Shown: positions 53,996-63,355 of the stretch, piece after piece
Layout of the letters: the number at the start of each line of letters is the position of its first letter
How positions within the stretch are numbered: the first letter of the stretch is position 1
NCBI RefSeq assembly: GCF_021513195.1
Contig: NZ_CP090974.1
Location: 3,360,001-3,424,000, forward strand
From: Shewanella sp. OMA3-2
GTDB lineage: Bacteria; Pseudomonadota; Gammaproteobacteria; Enterobacterales; Shewanellaceae
DNA length: 64,000 bases
Direction: 5' to 3'
Translations under genes and position numbers: made by a program
The notes under the pieces: generated by a model
What the model was told of the DNA's origin: nothing
Seen by the model: the letters and a program-made list of their open reading frames with translations, nothing else
The model's database searches: none

Positions 53996-55077
53996 TGAGC
54001 CAACAACATACTGTTTGGGTTTTAGGTAATGGTCAATTGGGTGCCATGCTCAGCCATGCAGGGCAGCCTTTAGCGATAGATGTTCGCCCGGTTGACATAA
54101 TGGCGCCAACAGGCAAGACCTTACCCATTGATGCATCACACGTTATTACTGCTGAACGTGAACAATGGCCAGAATCAAGCACTAGCTTACAACTCAGCAC
54201 TCATCCACACTTCATCAATGGTCCTGTATTTGGGCGCTTAGCTGATCGCTTCACTCAAAAAAGTCTACTTGACGAACTCAATGTCGCGACATCTCCTTGG
54301 CAGCTAGTTGACGAAAAAGTACAAGCCGACGACTTACACCAAGCTTATGGCGATCGCGTGCTATTAAAGCGCCGCACTGGTGGTTATGACGGCAAAGGTC
54401 AACACTGGTTAAAGCAAGCTGAAGCAACTAGCATTCCCAATGACTGGCGCAATGAAGCCATTGCTGAGCAAGCGATTAATTTTGATGAAGAAGTGTCTTT
54501 AGTTGGCGTGCGAACTCAAGATGGCCGCTGCTTGTTTTACCCTTTGACATTAAATTTACATCAAGACGGTATTTTAATGGCGTCGATTGCACCATTAGCT
54601 CGCCTTAGTCATTTGCAAGATGAAGCTGAAAGCATGCTTTCAACCATTATGAATGGCCTTGAGTATGTCGGTGTAATGGCTATGGAATGTTTCCGCATAG
54701 GAGAACATTTACTGGTTAATGAACTGGCTCCACGCGTTCATAATTCAGGGCATTGGACACAAACGGGTTGCCATATTAGTCAATTTGAATTGCATTTACG
54801 TGCTTTATGTCATCTGCCAATTCATACACCGCAAGTCAACTTTCAATGTGTCATGGTGAACTTAATTGGCATTGAAAAAGATGACCGCTGGTTAAGTCTG
54901 CCTAACGCTGAACTGTTTTGGTATAACAAAGAGGTTCGCCCTGGTCGTAAAGTGGGTCATTTGAACCTATCAGTGCATAATACTGAAGCGTTAAATGAAA
55001 CCATAAGCCAATTAAAATTATGGATGCCAGAGCAATACCAAGCACCACTTGATTGGATATTAGCTGAATTTGCTTAG
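53995..55077 (+). CDS. purK: N5-carboxyaminoimidazole ribonucleotide synthase PurK
   Basis: A 360-residue ATP-grasp enzyme: VWVLGNGQLGAMLSHAGQPL at the N-terminus, LLKRRTGGYDGKGQHWL (about 121-137), EEVSLVGVRTQDGR, and the metal/ATP site NELAPRVHNSGHWT (about 240-253). It makes N5-CAIR from AIR, bicarbonate and ATP. The second gene of the purEK operon, followed by a strong terminator. Confidence 0.97.
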   Translation: MSQQHTVWVLGNGQLGAMLSHAGQPLAIDVRPVDIMAPTGKTLPIDASHVITAEREQWPESSTSLQLSTHPHFINGPVFGRLADRFTQKSLLDELNVATSPWQLVDEKVQADDLHQAYGDRVLLKRRTGGYDGKGQHWLKQAEATSIPNDWRNEAIAEQAINFDEEVSLVGVRTQDGRCLFYPLTLNLHQDGILMASIAPLARLSHLQDEAESMLSTIMNGLEYVGVMAMECFRIGEHLLVNELAPRVHNSGHWTQTGCHISQFELHLRALCHLPIHTPQVNFQCVMVNLIGIEKDDRWLSLPNAELFWYNKEVRPGRKVGHLNLSVHNTEALNETISQLKLWMPEQYQAPLDWILAEFA

Positions 55078-55103
55078 CGATTATCGCGTTATTGTCTACG
55101 TAT

Positions 55104-55129
55104 AAAAAAAGAGCCTAGGCTCTTTTTTT
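55104..55129. terminator. bidirectional terminator
   Basis: Stem AAAAAAAGAGCC / GGCTCTTTTTTT around TA, between purK and the convergent chemoreceptor gene. Confidence 0.88.
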
Positions 55130-55165
55130 ATACTCATTTTTCACATTAATTTTTATGATAAAAAT

Positions 55166-56344
55166 CTATACACAGACTCGCCCAAGTACTTGTTCTAACT
55201 TGTAGGAAGTTTTACTTTGAATTTGAGCACTTTCGACAACCACTTTTAACCCTTGAGACACTTCTTGGCTCAGGCGTGATATTTCATTGGCTCGTTGATT
55301 TATGCTTTCAGTTGAGGTTTGCTGACCTTGAATGCTATACGTCATATTACTGGCCACATTGTCTAGTAGGCTATAGGCTGCTTCAATATCTTTAAAAGCG
55401 CGAGTGACACGTTGACACTGTTCAACACTTTCATGGCTAATACGTTGACTTTCGCTAATGCCATTAACGGCATTTTTAGCTTTAGTTTGCAGCTGCTCAA
55501 CAATGGTCTGTATTTCCACAGTTGACTCTTGAGTGCGATGTGCAAGTGCACGAACTTCATCGGCAACCACGGCAAAACCTCGCCCTTGTTCTCCAGCTCG
55601 CGCAGCTTCAATAGCGGCATTTAATGCAAGTAAGTTAGTTTGCTCAGCAATACTCTTAATCACTTCAAGCACCTTACCTATCTTTAAACTGTCGTTATTC
55701 AATAAACTAACATCATTGACCATGCTTTCAATTCCACTGGCTAAAGCCGTCATTGCGGTTTGATTTTCAATAGCGTCTTTATTGCCAATTTGCAGTAATT
55801 GATGCACTTCTGCAGACGTTGATTTTAACTTACTTGCATTAGTTGATAATTCAGTAGCGGTATGGGTAATTTCTTGCAGTGATAGGGTAATTTGCTGGTT
55901 TTCTTGAATGCTTTTATCGACTGAACCTTCGGCATGATGCATTTGTTCGGTTAATACATTCGCCCCTAGCTTGAAAGCTTTAGCATCAAGCCTTATAGCA
56001 TCGAGTATCACTTTAAGGCCTTCAATAAACTGGCTTAAGTCATTAGTGATTAATGCAAGTTCGTCAGATTCAATATCTTTAAGTGGCCCTACTGGCGCTT
56101 TTTCTGTACTCACGACGAGTTGTAAATACTGATGTAATTTAGCCAAACGTACTTGTAAATAATGATCCATTGACCACAGCCCAATTGCCAGCTGGCATAA
56201 TAGTAATCCAATCAATAAGCCAAATACACTTGCCTTAGTCATGTCATTATCTAGAAAACTGACAATGACTAAAAAAGGGACAAAGGTTAATAAAATAGGT
56301 ACTAATAGCTTACGGTGTATCGATTTTTGGAATGTCGTTTTCAT
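55166..56344 (-). CDS. methyl-accepting chemotaxis protein without a large sensor domain
   Basis: A 392-residue receptor. Two adjacent membrane helices (about 13-28 and 36-60) with almost no periplasmic loop; a short linker; then a signalling domain with the hairpin tip [20 protein letters not shown] followed by [20 protein letters not shown] (about 233-272). It lacks an obvious ligand-binding domain, so it may sense membrane state or energy or act with a partner. No C-terminal CheR-binding pentapeptide is seen. Confidence 0.92.
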   Translation of the reverse strand: MKTTFQKSIHRKLLVPILLTFVPFLVIVSFLDNDMTKASVFGLLIGLLLCQLAIGLWSMDHYLQVRLAKLHQYLQLVVSTEKAPVGPLKDIESDELALITNDLSQFIEGLKVILDAIRLDAKAFKLGANVLTEQMHHAEGSVDKSIQENQQITLSLQEITHTATELSTNASKLKSTSAEVHQLLQIGNKDAIENQTAMTALASGIESMVNDVSLLNNDSLKIGKVLEVIKSIAEQTNLLALNAAIEAARAGEQGRGFAVVADEVRALAHRTQESTVEIQTIVEQLQTKAKNAVNGISESQRISHESVEQCQRVTRAFKDIEAAYSLLDNVASNMTYSIQGQQTSTESINQRANEISRLSQEVSQGLKVVVESAQIQSKTSYKLEQVLGRVCV

Positions 56345-56400
56345 ATTATTTTCCGATCATCTTATTATTATTCAATTTGAACGTTTTGTTATCACTAAAT

Positions 56401-56510
56401 AACCTCAACTCGGGTTAAGAGATGGGCTCAATAAGCTGAATTCAACAGATTTAGCTTATTTTGTAGCAAACTTGCCATTTGTGTTGAAAACAAGGCGCAT
56501 TAGCACGTCA
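56401..56510. repeat. 110-bp dispersed repeat, copy B
   Basis: Same orientation and length as 11800-11909, about 86% identical by eye with no gap. Conserved hairpin arms AATAAGCT / AGCTTATT; differences lie mainly in the loop and between blocks. Confidence 0.75.
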
Positions 56511-56704
56511 ATAGCTGGCCTATTGCACGTACTCTTGTGAAAAAAATAACGCTGTTAGCAATGCAAATAGCTGTTTGGTAAGCGTTTATCATCCCGATCT
56601 GAGGTTAAATACTTGTGCTAGCAGCCTTACTGGAACAGGTATCCTTAACAAACTGATTACATTGTATCGACAAACAACTGTGAAGTTAAACTAATAAAAT
56701 ATTA

Positions 56705-56738
56705 TAAAAAAATACCACCTAATTTTAGATGGTATTTT
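56705..56738 (-). terminator. Rho-independent terminator after the transglycosylase-like gene
   Basis: On the minus strand AAAATACCATCT / AGGTGGTATTTT pair with one G-T wobble, followed by a T run; 34 nt past the stop. Confidence 0.75.
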
Positions 56739-56771
56739 CTTGATTATTTTAACAATAAAAATGGGCTTGAG

Positions 56772-57389
56772 TTAGCCGAAGAAAAGCCGCCATAACCATG
56801 AAGAGTCAAGATCGTCCTTACATGTTTGATATTGCTGAGCATAGCGCCTAGCACGATCATCAACTTTTTGAGCGACTGGCGTTAACCATTTTTTGGCTTT
56901 ATAGGAACCGCGTTTATACCCCCCCCAACCTTCGTGGTAATTTAGATACTGGTTTTTCGCATCCCATTTCGACACGCCATTAATCTTATTGGTTTTATAT
57001 ATAAACCAGCCCATAAAGTCCATCGCATCATCAAAGTTACTGCGACTAGACCAAGAGTTACCTGTTTCTCGCACATAATCATCCCAGGTCATGGTTTTAG
57101 CCTGCGCATAACCATATGCATCGCTGGCACGCCCCGTAGGAATAAAGCCTAAAAAATACTCCATTGGTGGAGCGGCATTATGCTTGAATGAACTTTCTTG
57201 ATACATCATGGCTAAAGGTATATGGACAGGCACGCCCCATTTTTCACGGGTATCAACCGCAGCTTCATACCATGAACGATGTTCTTGAAAAATGGAGCAA
57301 AGGTTTTCAGGCTCGGCAGGAGGAGATGTCGCACAACCGGATAATACAATTACACTGCACAAACTGACCATGCATAAGAACGGTTTCAT
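56772..57389 (-). CDS. lipoprotein with a lytic-transglycosylase (SLT-like) fold
   Basis: A 205-residue lipoprotein; lipobox LSGC at about residues 16-19. The catalytic region is IPLAMMYQESSFKHNAAPP (about 57-75), with the glutamate of the ES motif, then SDAYGYAQAKTMTWDDY (about 89-105) and YLNYHEGWGGYKRGSYKAK. These fit SLT-type murein lytic enzymes, with the usual YGxxQ and YxxG segments. It is the last gene of a run gshA - small lipoprotein - this gene. Confidence 0.82.
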   Translation of the reverse strand: MKPFLCMVSLCSVIVLSGCATSPPAEPENLCSIFQEHRSWYEAAVDTREKWGVPVHIPLAMMYQESSFKHNAAPPMEYFLGFIPTGRASDAYGYAQAKTMTWDDYVRETGNSWSSRSNFDDAMDFMGWFIYKTNKINGVSKWDAKNQYLNYHEGWGGYKRGSYKAKKWLTPVAQKVDDRARRYAQQYQTCKDDLDSSWLWRLFFG

Positions 57390-57450
57390 AACACCTCAAT
57401 TAGCTAACTTAATATAAATTTAGTGTCACATCTATGGTCAGCTAATGCAA

Positions 57451-57903
57451 TTATGGTTGTGGATTTAGCTCACATTCAAAAAACTCTTGTTTAAATACCA
57501 CGGGTTGCCAGAAGTCTTTATTAGTACCGACGTAAATTTTGTCGGTATTCATTTGAGCGGCTATATGATAACGCTGATCCGTTTCAACATTGACGATTAA
57601 GGTTTTTGGGCCTCTGGCTGACAGTGACACTTTTAACTCTGGTGAGTTTATTAATTCCACTACCGTAAATTGATGCTCACCCGTTTGCAGTAAGTAATTA
57701 GGACGAGAAATAACCGGTTTACCATCTAAGTGAGTCACAATCGTGCGATAAAGGTACTGGCTTGCATCCGGTTTGATATAAGCCGACACAATGCCACATT
57801 CAAGACCATTGCCAGACAAAGCACAACCAGACAGCAACATTATCGTTGCTGTTAGACTGAGGAATAACCCTGATTGTGGGGATAATCGCTTTACTACACC
57901 CAT
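57451..57903 (-). CDS. uncharacterised lipoprotein
   Basis: ATG at 57903 (a GTG lies one codon earlier). About 150 aa with lipobox LSGC (Cys at about residue 27). The mature part is beta-rich: YLYRTIVTHLDGKPVISRPN, GEHQFTVVELIN, KTLIVNVETDQRYHIAAQMN, ending FFECELNPQP. The pattern TGEHQFTVV ... Y.I.A..N resembles small envelope proteins of unknown function in Shewanella. It starts 19 nt after gshA and is likely cotranscribed. Confidence 0.7.
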   Translation of the reverse strand: MGVVKRLSPQSGLFLSLTATIMLLSGCALSGNGLECGIVSAYIKPDASQYLYRTIVTHLDGKPVISRPNYLLQTGEHQFTVVELINSPELKVSLSARGPKTLIVNVETDQRYHIAAQMNTDKIYVGTNKDFWQPVVFKQEFFECELNPQP

Positions 57904-57922
57904 CACACTTTATCGCCTGTCA

Positions 57923-59548
57923 TTATGCTTTACAGCCACTATACAACTCTGGCGAAGCGACTTCTTTAAAATACTCTTGTAGGAATACATCAAAATTAGG
58001 CATAGACTCGGATTCTATTTGTTGCTGCTTGCTTAGTGATGATTCGGCCTCATCTCTATACTGCTGTTCAGTATCATGACTTAATGGATAAGTGCATAAA
58101 AACTCATGATAATTATTAGCGAGTTGTTTAACCCAGTCACCATGATCAACATTTTTAGTGATAATTTCATTAAGCACACGGCCAGAAAGTGTTTGACTAG
58201 GATCTTCAATCGCACCTGCCCAATGAGTTAATGCGTTTTGATAACTGTAGCCATGCTCACCATCTAACAAAGTGGCTAGCGGAGACAGATCGGCAAATAA
58301 ATTGGTTAGCCACACTTTAATGTCAATGTCCTGGCCATTTTGCTTAAGCAATAATCCAGGCTTACGCCCTTCTAATACAACTGCTTTTAGGTTAGCAGCA
58401 ATCTCTTTTTCACCTTGGCCATCTGTCAGTGCTGACGGTGACAATAAACAATACAGTAAGAATAAATCTAAAAAGCGCACTTGAGTCGCATCAATACCCA
58501 CTGGACTAAATGGATTAACATCCAGTGCCCGTACTTCAATATATTCAACGCCGGCACGCATCAGTGCCTGTGAAGGTTTTTCACCTGCTTTAGTTACCCG
58601 TTTTGCGCGAATAGGCGAGTAAAACTCATTCTCAATTTGCAAAATATTATGGTTTAGCTGACGGTATTCGCCGTCCACATGTACACCAATTTGTTCAAAC
58701 TTTTTCGATGGCATTTTAATCGCAGCTTGCACGCCAGAAAGATACTCAGGTAATGAGTTATAACTGATATTCAGTGTATCTTGCTCTTTATTGGTATAGC
58801 CTAAATCACTCATGCGTAATGAAGTTGCATAAGGTAAATAAAGCGTACCTTTACCGATTTTTTTAAAATCAAAATCAACGGTTTGATCTTTCACAAACGA
58901 TGAACATAAGGCTGGAGTAGAGCCAAATAAATACGGCAATACCCACACTAAACGGCGATAATTTCGGATCAAACCAAAATAAGATTCAGAAATGAACTCA
59001 CAGCGACTTAATGAGTCTGAACGCATCTGCGGATGATTAGACAATTTGCGGTCAAATAAACGTTGCCATAATTCCGCTGACACTGAAAAGTTAAAATGCA
59101 CCCCTGAAATAATTTGCATTAACGCACCGTAACGGTGGGTTAAGCCTTTACGGTAAAGGGTTTTCATCAGGCCGTTATTTGACACACCGTACTGCGCCAC
59201 CGGAATGTTTTTCACATCGCCAACATAACAAGGCATGCTAACGGGCCATAATTTTTGGCCATTCAAATTTCGCACTGTGTAGGCATGAGTTTGCGTTAAC
59301 TCTTCGAGTAACGCATCAATGTTATTGTGCACAGGGGTAATAAATTCAAGTAAAGCTTCACTGTAATCAGTGGTTATCCTTGAATGTGTTAATGCAGAGC
59401 CTAAAGCTTGTGGGTGTAAATCTTGTGCCAACTGGCCATTATCTTCGATACGCAAAGCTTCACGCTCAATACCACGAAGCATACCGAGTAAGGCTTCGCG
59501 CCCTTCGCTGTCGCCAAGTTGGTCGACAATTTCATTGAAAGATTTCAA
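57923..59548 (-). CDS. gshA: glutamate-cysteine ligase
   Basis: A 541-residue GshA of the proteobacterial type (E. coli 518 aa): GMLRGIEREALRIEDNGQLA (about 22-41), ITTDYSEALLEFITP, LWPVSMPCYV, ISGVHFNFSVS (about 147-157), and YIEVRALDVNPFSPVGI. It makes gamma-glutamylcysteine, the first step of glutathione synthesis. First gene of a probable operon with two lipoprotein genes. A terminator upstream separates it from the M16 peptidase. Confidence 0.96.
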   Translation of the reverse strand: MKSFNEIVDQLGDSEGREALLGMLRGIEREALRIEDNGQLAQDLHPQALGSALTHSRITTDYSEALLEFITPVHNNIDALLEELTQTHAYTVRNLNGQKLWPVSMPCYVGDVKNIPVAQYGVSNNGLMKTLYRKGLTHRYGALMQIISGVHFNFSVSAELWQRLFDRKLSNHPQMRSDSLSRCEFISESYFGLIRNYRRLVWVLPYLFGSTPALCSSFVKDQTVDFDFKKIGKGTLYLPYATSLRMSDLGYTNKEQDTLNISYNSLPEYLSGVQAAIKMPSKKFEQIGVHVDGEYRQLNHNILQIENEFYSPIRAKRVTKAGEKPSQALMRAGVEYIEVRALDVNPFSPVGIDATQVRFLDLFLLYCLLSPSALTDGQGEKEIAANLKAVVLEGRKPGLLLKQNGQDIDIKVWLTNLFADLSPLATLLDGEHGYSYQNALTHWAGAIEDPSQTLSGRVLNEIITKNVDHGDWVKQLANNYHEFLCTYPLSHDTEQQYRDEAESSLSKQQQIESESMPNFDVFLQEYFKEVASPELYSGCKA

Positions 59549-59651
59549 TATTCTATTCTCTATTGATTAATTCGCGTGATTAAATACGATTGGTATCATT
59601 AGACCCGATGATACCCGAGATTATTACCAAATTGGCAAAAAAACTGTAAAC

Positions 59652-59684
59652 AAAAACGGCAACAGAAAATCTGCCGCCGTTTTT
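59652..59684 (-). terminator. terminator after the M16 peptidase gene
   Basis: On the minus strand CGGCGGCAGA / TCTGTTGCCG pair fully if two G-T wobbles are allowed, loop TTT, then a T run. Confidence 0.75.
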
Positions 59685-59747
59685 TATCTGTTATTGATAT
59701 TGATATTGGGGTAAATCAGCTCAATTCAAGTCAGCTAGATTAAGCAA

Positions 59748-62606
59748 TTAATTTAACACTTCAATTGGATAACCTAATAGTGAGAGTTGCGGCTCAATCA
59801 CCTTCTTATCGCCAACCACTAATATCACCATAGTATTGATATCAAGTAGCGATTTAGCAAGTGAGTTTAATTCAGTAATCGTCACCGAATTAATAATCTT
59901 AGTCTGCTGAGCGGTAAAATGATGGTCAAGCTGATAACGCTGAATTTTACGAATAAAACCGGCCTTTTGATAAGGTGTTTCAAAGTCCAAAGCTTGTCCT
60001 TGAGTAATCGAATTGCGCAAAAATGCCAATTCAGTTTCATTCATACCTGACTGCTGATAAGCTTTAATTTCATGAATAAACTCACTAATAGCCGCACCTG
60101 TTACATCGCTTCGCACACTGGCTGTGGCAATAAACTCACCACTGTCCTCTTGGCCACTGAAGCTTGTTCTGGCGCCATAAGTGTAACCTTTATCTTCGCG
60201 TAGATTTAAATTTATCCGGCTATTAAATGCGCCACCCAATGGGTAGTTCATCAAATTAGCTTTAAAATAATCACCTGTTACATCATAGGTTAACGCGCGT
60301 TTACCAATATTGATCACCGACTGTGCCGCATCTGGCTTATCGATAATATAAATAGTTGCAGGTTTAGCATGCACACGTTTATCAATTGGTGACAGCGCAC
60401 TAGCGGGACCTGCCCACTGGCTAAATCCGTTAAGCATAGGCATCACATCGGCTTTAGTTAAATCAGACACTAACACCATTTGCGCATTACCTGCAGTAAA
60501 CTGCTGTTGATAGAAAGCTTTTACATCATCAAGTGTTAATGCTGATACCGTTGCAACCGTGCCTAAATCGCTGCTGCCCATGGCGGTGTTATTGCCATAC
60601 AACAAGGCAGAAAAACCATTATTAGCCAAGAAACTTGGATTGGTCATCGCTTGTTGTAAACTTTGTAATTGCTGTTGTTTAACGCGTTCAAAGTCAGCAC
60701 TGACAAAGCCAGGGTGAAATAAACGTTCTTCAACAATACTTAAGGTTGCAGCAAGATTTTTAGACAAACTAGACACTTGCACATAGGTTTGTGACTCTCC
60801 AGCACTAACACTGACACTTGAGCCTAACATTTCTAATGCTTGGGCTAACGCCTCCGCTGAGCGCTTATTGCTTGATTCATTCATCATAGCTGCGGTTAGC
60901 TTAGCTAGGCCGGCTTTCTCAACAGCGACAGTACGATGCCCTCCCTCAAGGTAAATCACTAGCTCAACTGTCGGTGTTTCTTCATTTTCAGTGCCCATCA
61001 CCTCAATACCATTACTTAAGGTAGCAGACCAAAGTGTTGGTACAGTCAGTTGTGGTGCCTCCCCCGTAGCGGGCATTAAGCTGCGATCAAAACTTGATAC
61101 TACAGGTTTAATATCAACCACTTCGGCAACAGCATCTTCTGCTATAGCCAAGGTTTTTGGCGCAAAGTTATCTGCTTTGGCAATCAATTGAGATTGACCT
61201 TCAGGCACGACACTCATGACCACTTTAGGTTTATCTTTGATGTACTGATTAAATACCCGCATAACATCTGCTTTAGTCACGCTGTTGTAGCGGGCTAAGT
61301 CTTTAGCAACCCGATTAGGGTCACCATAAAAGGTCTCATTTGACGCTAATGTAGCAACCTTACCCGCAACGCTTTGTAATCCAAAAATAGTACTGGCTTC
61401 AAACTGCACTTTGACCTTTTGTAAGTCGTCGTCAGTCACACCACGTTGCTCAAACTCGGCAATAGATTCGTTAATTTTAGCTTCTAATGCATCCAGCTTG
61501 CCACCATTAGCAGGGTTGGCTAATGCATAGAGGGTAAATTGACACATTAATTCTTGGCAGGGATGGCTAACCGAAGATTGCACTGCAAGCCCACCTTTGA
61601 CCAGATTTTTATATAATAATGATGTTTGACCACCGCCAATAATATTGGCCAGTAAATCTAATGCGGCTTCATCAGGGTGACCGGCATACACGGTTGGCAT
61701 ACCAACGTACAGCAAAGGCAGATGCACTTTATCTTCCATTGAAAGATAACGTGTTTTATCTAGGGTCACCGCAGGTTTAGTCGCTGCATCCACTTTAGGG
61801 CCAGAGGGAATTTCACCAAAATATTGGTTAATCCAGGCTAAGGTTTGCGCTTCATCAAAATCACCACCAATGGTTAATGTGGCGTTATTAGGCCCATACC
61901 AGCGTTGAAAAAAGTGTTTAACATCATCAACAGTGGCACGTTCAAGATCGTCCGGCCAACCAATTACTGGCCATGAATAAGGATGCCCTTCAGGATAAAG
62001 AGCTTGTGCAAAACGTTCACCTAAACGGCCGTAGGGGCGATTATCAATCCGCTGTGCTCGTTCATTTTTAACGGTTTCACGTTGTACCTCAAACTTTTCG
62101 CTGGTTAATGCGGGTAACAAGAAGCCCATTCTGTCGGACTCTAACCAGAGCATTTTTTCTAGCTGGTTTTTAGGCACGGTTTCAAAATAATTGGTTCTAT
62201 CTGAATTGGTGGTGCCATTTAGCGTCCCACCTGCTTCGGTAACCACTTTAAAGTGTTGCTCATCCGCGACATTTTGTGAGCCCTGAAACATCATATGTTC
62301 AAATAAATGGGCAAAACCACTGCGTCCGGCTAATTCTCGCGCAGATCCGACATGATAAGTCACATCAACATGCACTAGAGGATCTGAAGTGTCTTGATGC
62401 AATATCACTGTCAGTCCATTGGCTAACTGATATTTTTTATAAGGAATGCCGCTGTTGCTGTCATCGACAGCAAGGGCTTCAACTAAACTAACGCCTGCTG
62501 GCAAGCTGGTTTGCTGTGCGATTGGGTTAACACCATTATGAGTATTTTCTGCTGCACATCCGGTAATAGCCGCACTGATCGCGACTGCAAGTATCCACTT
62601 TTTCAA
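59748..62606 (-). CDS. M16 (pitrilysin-type) zinc peptidase lipoprotein
   Basis: Likely start is TTG at 62606 with Shine-Dalgarno AGAGG seven bases upstream, which yields a clean lipoprotein signal peptide ending ITGC; the frame is open to 62642. About 952 aa in two tandem M16 halves. The inverted zinc motif is HLFEHMMFQG (about residues 82-91), with the distal glutamate in TVKNERAQRIDNRPYG. The second half (about 500-950) is the inactive M16_C-type repeat. Such periplasmic lipoproteins degrade peptides; the substrate is unknown. Confidence 0.9.
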   Translation of the reverse strand: MKKWILAVAISAAITGCAAENTHNGVNPIAQQTSLPAGVSLVEALAVDDSNSGIPYKKYQLANGLTVILHQDTSDPLVHVDVTYHVGSARELAGRSGFAHLFEHMMFQGSQNVADEQHFKVVTEAGGTLNGTTNSDRTNYFETVPKNQLEKMLWLESDRMGFLLPALTSEKFEVQRETVKNERAQRIDNRPYGRLGERFAQALYPEGHPYSWPVIGWPDDLERATVDDVKHFFQRWYGPNNATLTIGGDFDEAQTLAWINQYFGEIPSGPKVDAATKPAVTLDKTRYLSMEDKVHLPLLYVGMPTVYAGHPDEAALDLLANIIGGGQTSLLYKNLVKGGLAVQSSVSHPCQELMCQFTLYALANPANGGKLDALEAKINESIAEFEQRGVTDDDLQKVKVQFEASTIFGLQSVAGKVATLASNETFYGDPNRVAKDLARYNSVTKADVMRVFNQYIKDKPKVVMSVVPEGQSQLIAKADNFAPKTLAIAEDAVAEVVDIKPVVSSFDRSLMPATGEAPQLTVPTLWSATLSNGIEVMGTENEETPTVELVIYLEGGHRTVAVEKAGLAKLTAAMMNESSNKRSAEALAQALEMLGSSVSVSAGESQTYVQVSSLSKNLAATLSIVEERLFHPGFVSADFERVKQQQLQSLQQAMTNPSFLANNGFSALLYGNNTAMGSSDLGTVATVSALTLDDVKAFYQQQFTAGNAQMVLVSDLTKADVMPMLNGFSQWAGPASALSPIDKRVHAKPATIYIIDKPDAAQSVINIGKRALTYDVTGDYFKANLMNYPLGGAFNSRINLNLREDKGYTYGARTSFSGQEDSGEFIATASVRSDVTGAAISEFIHEIKAYQQSGMNETELAFLRNSITQGQALDFETPYQKAGFIRKIQRYQLDHHFTAQQTKIINSVTITELNSLAKSLLDINTMVILVVGDKKVIEPQLSLLGYPIEVLN

Positions 62607-62654
62607 AAACACACCTCTTGAACTATATAGCTGTATTATCATATAGCTATATGA

Positions 62655-63077
62655 TTAAATTGCTGCCATAAATATAAAAACAATGACACTGTAGCGTACT
62701 GTTTTTCCAATAAGAATCATGACTATTGAGCTTGCCACTGGTAATTTAGACCAGCCAGCAATTAAACATAAGAAGTCACCTATAAGCGGTAACCAAGATA
62801 ACAATAACGCCCATACACCAAAGCGCTCAAACCACCTTAATGCACGTTGATAATATTTATTATCAAAATCCGTTGGCGATTTTGCAAACCGCCCCGCTCG
62901 GCCTAAATAATAACTCGTGACGGCCCCTAAGGTATTACCCACACTGGCAACAATTAACAAGGCTAACCAGGGCTGGCTGTTTTGTTGCAACAAGCCAATA
63001 AGTAAAATTTCTGATCCACCTGGTAACAAAGTGGCAGCTAAAAAAGCCCCAGAAAACATCAGCCATAACTCGGTCAA
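62655..63077 (-). CDS. yqaA: YqaA-family (small DedA/VTT-type) membrane protein
   Basis: A 140-residue integral membrane protein with about four hydrophobic segments: LWLMFSGAFLAATLLPGGSE, LALLIVASVGNTLGAVTSYYLGR, WFERFGVWALLLSWLPLIGD and SIVMILIGKTVRYSVIVFI. The N-A-T-L-L-P-G-G-S-E and G-x-x-x-G-x-x-x-Y-Y-L-G motifs are typical of YqaA, a short SNARE-associated (VTT) protein. It may act in lipid translocation, as DedA proteins do; unproven for this family. Confidence 0.88.
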   Translation of the reverse strand: MTELWLMFSGAFLAATLLPGGSEILLIGLLQQNSQPWLALLIVASVGNTLGAVTSYYLGRAGRFAKSPTDFDNKYYQRALRWFERFGVWALLLSWLPLIGDFLCLIAGWSKLPVASSIVMILIGKTVRYSVIVFIFMAAI

Positions 63078-63355
63078 AATATACCCTTATGATTTTAAAT
63101 ACTATTTAAAATATTTATGAATAAAAAACGCATCATTATAAAGGTTACTGCGCAGTAACAATTAATAATTATATTAACATTGATATATATAATTATAAGT
63201 TATATCAAATTGACGTTGTTTGTCTGCATTTGCCTATCTAGAATGCCATTAAACTTGATTCATCTACTCAGCATGCGTAACGTACGCTGTTGATTCATCC
63301 CGCGATAGTAAAGATGAGTTATTCGTCTTTATAGCTGACTAATAATGACAATAAT

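Larger units (their letters stand above)
56345..56771. other. intergenic region with repeat copy B
   Basis: No gene. It contains the second copy of the 110-bp repeat (56401-56510), upstream of the chemoreceptor start, and the terminator of the lipoprotein gene at 56705-56738. Confidence 0.6.
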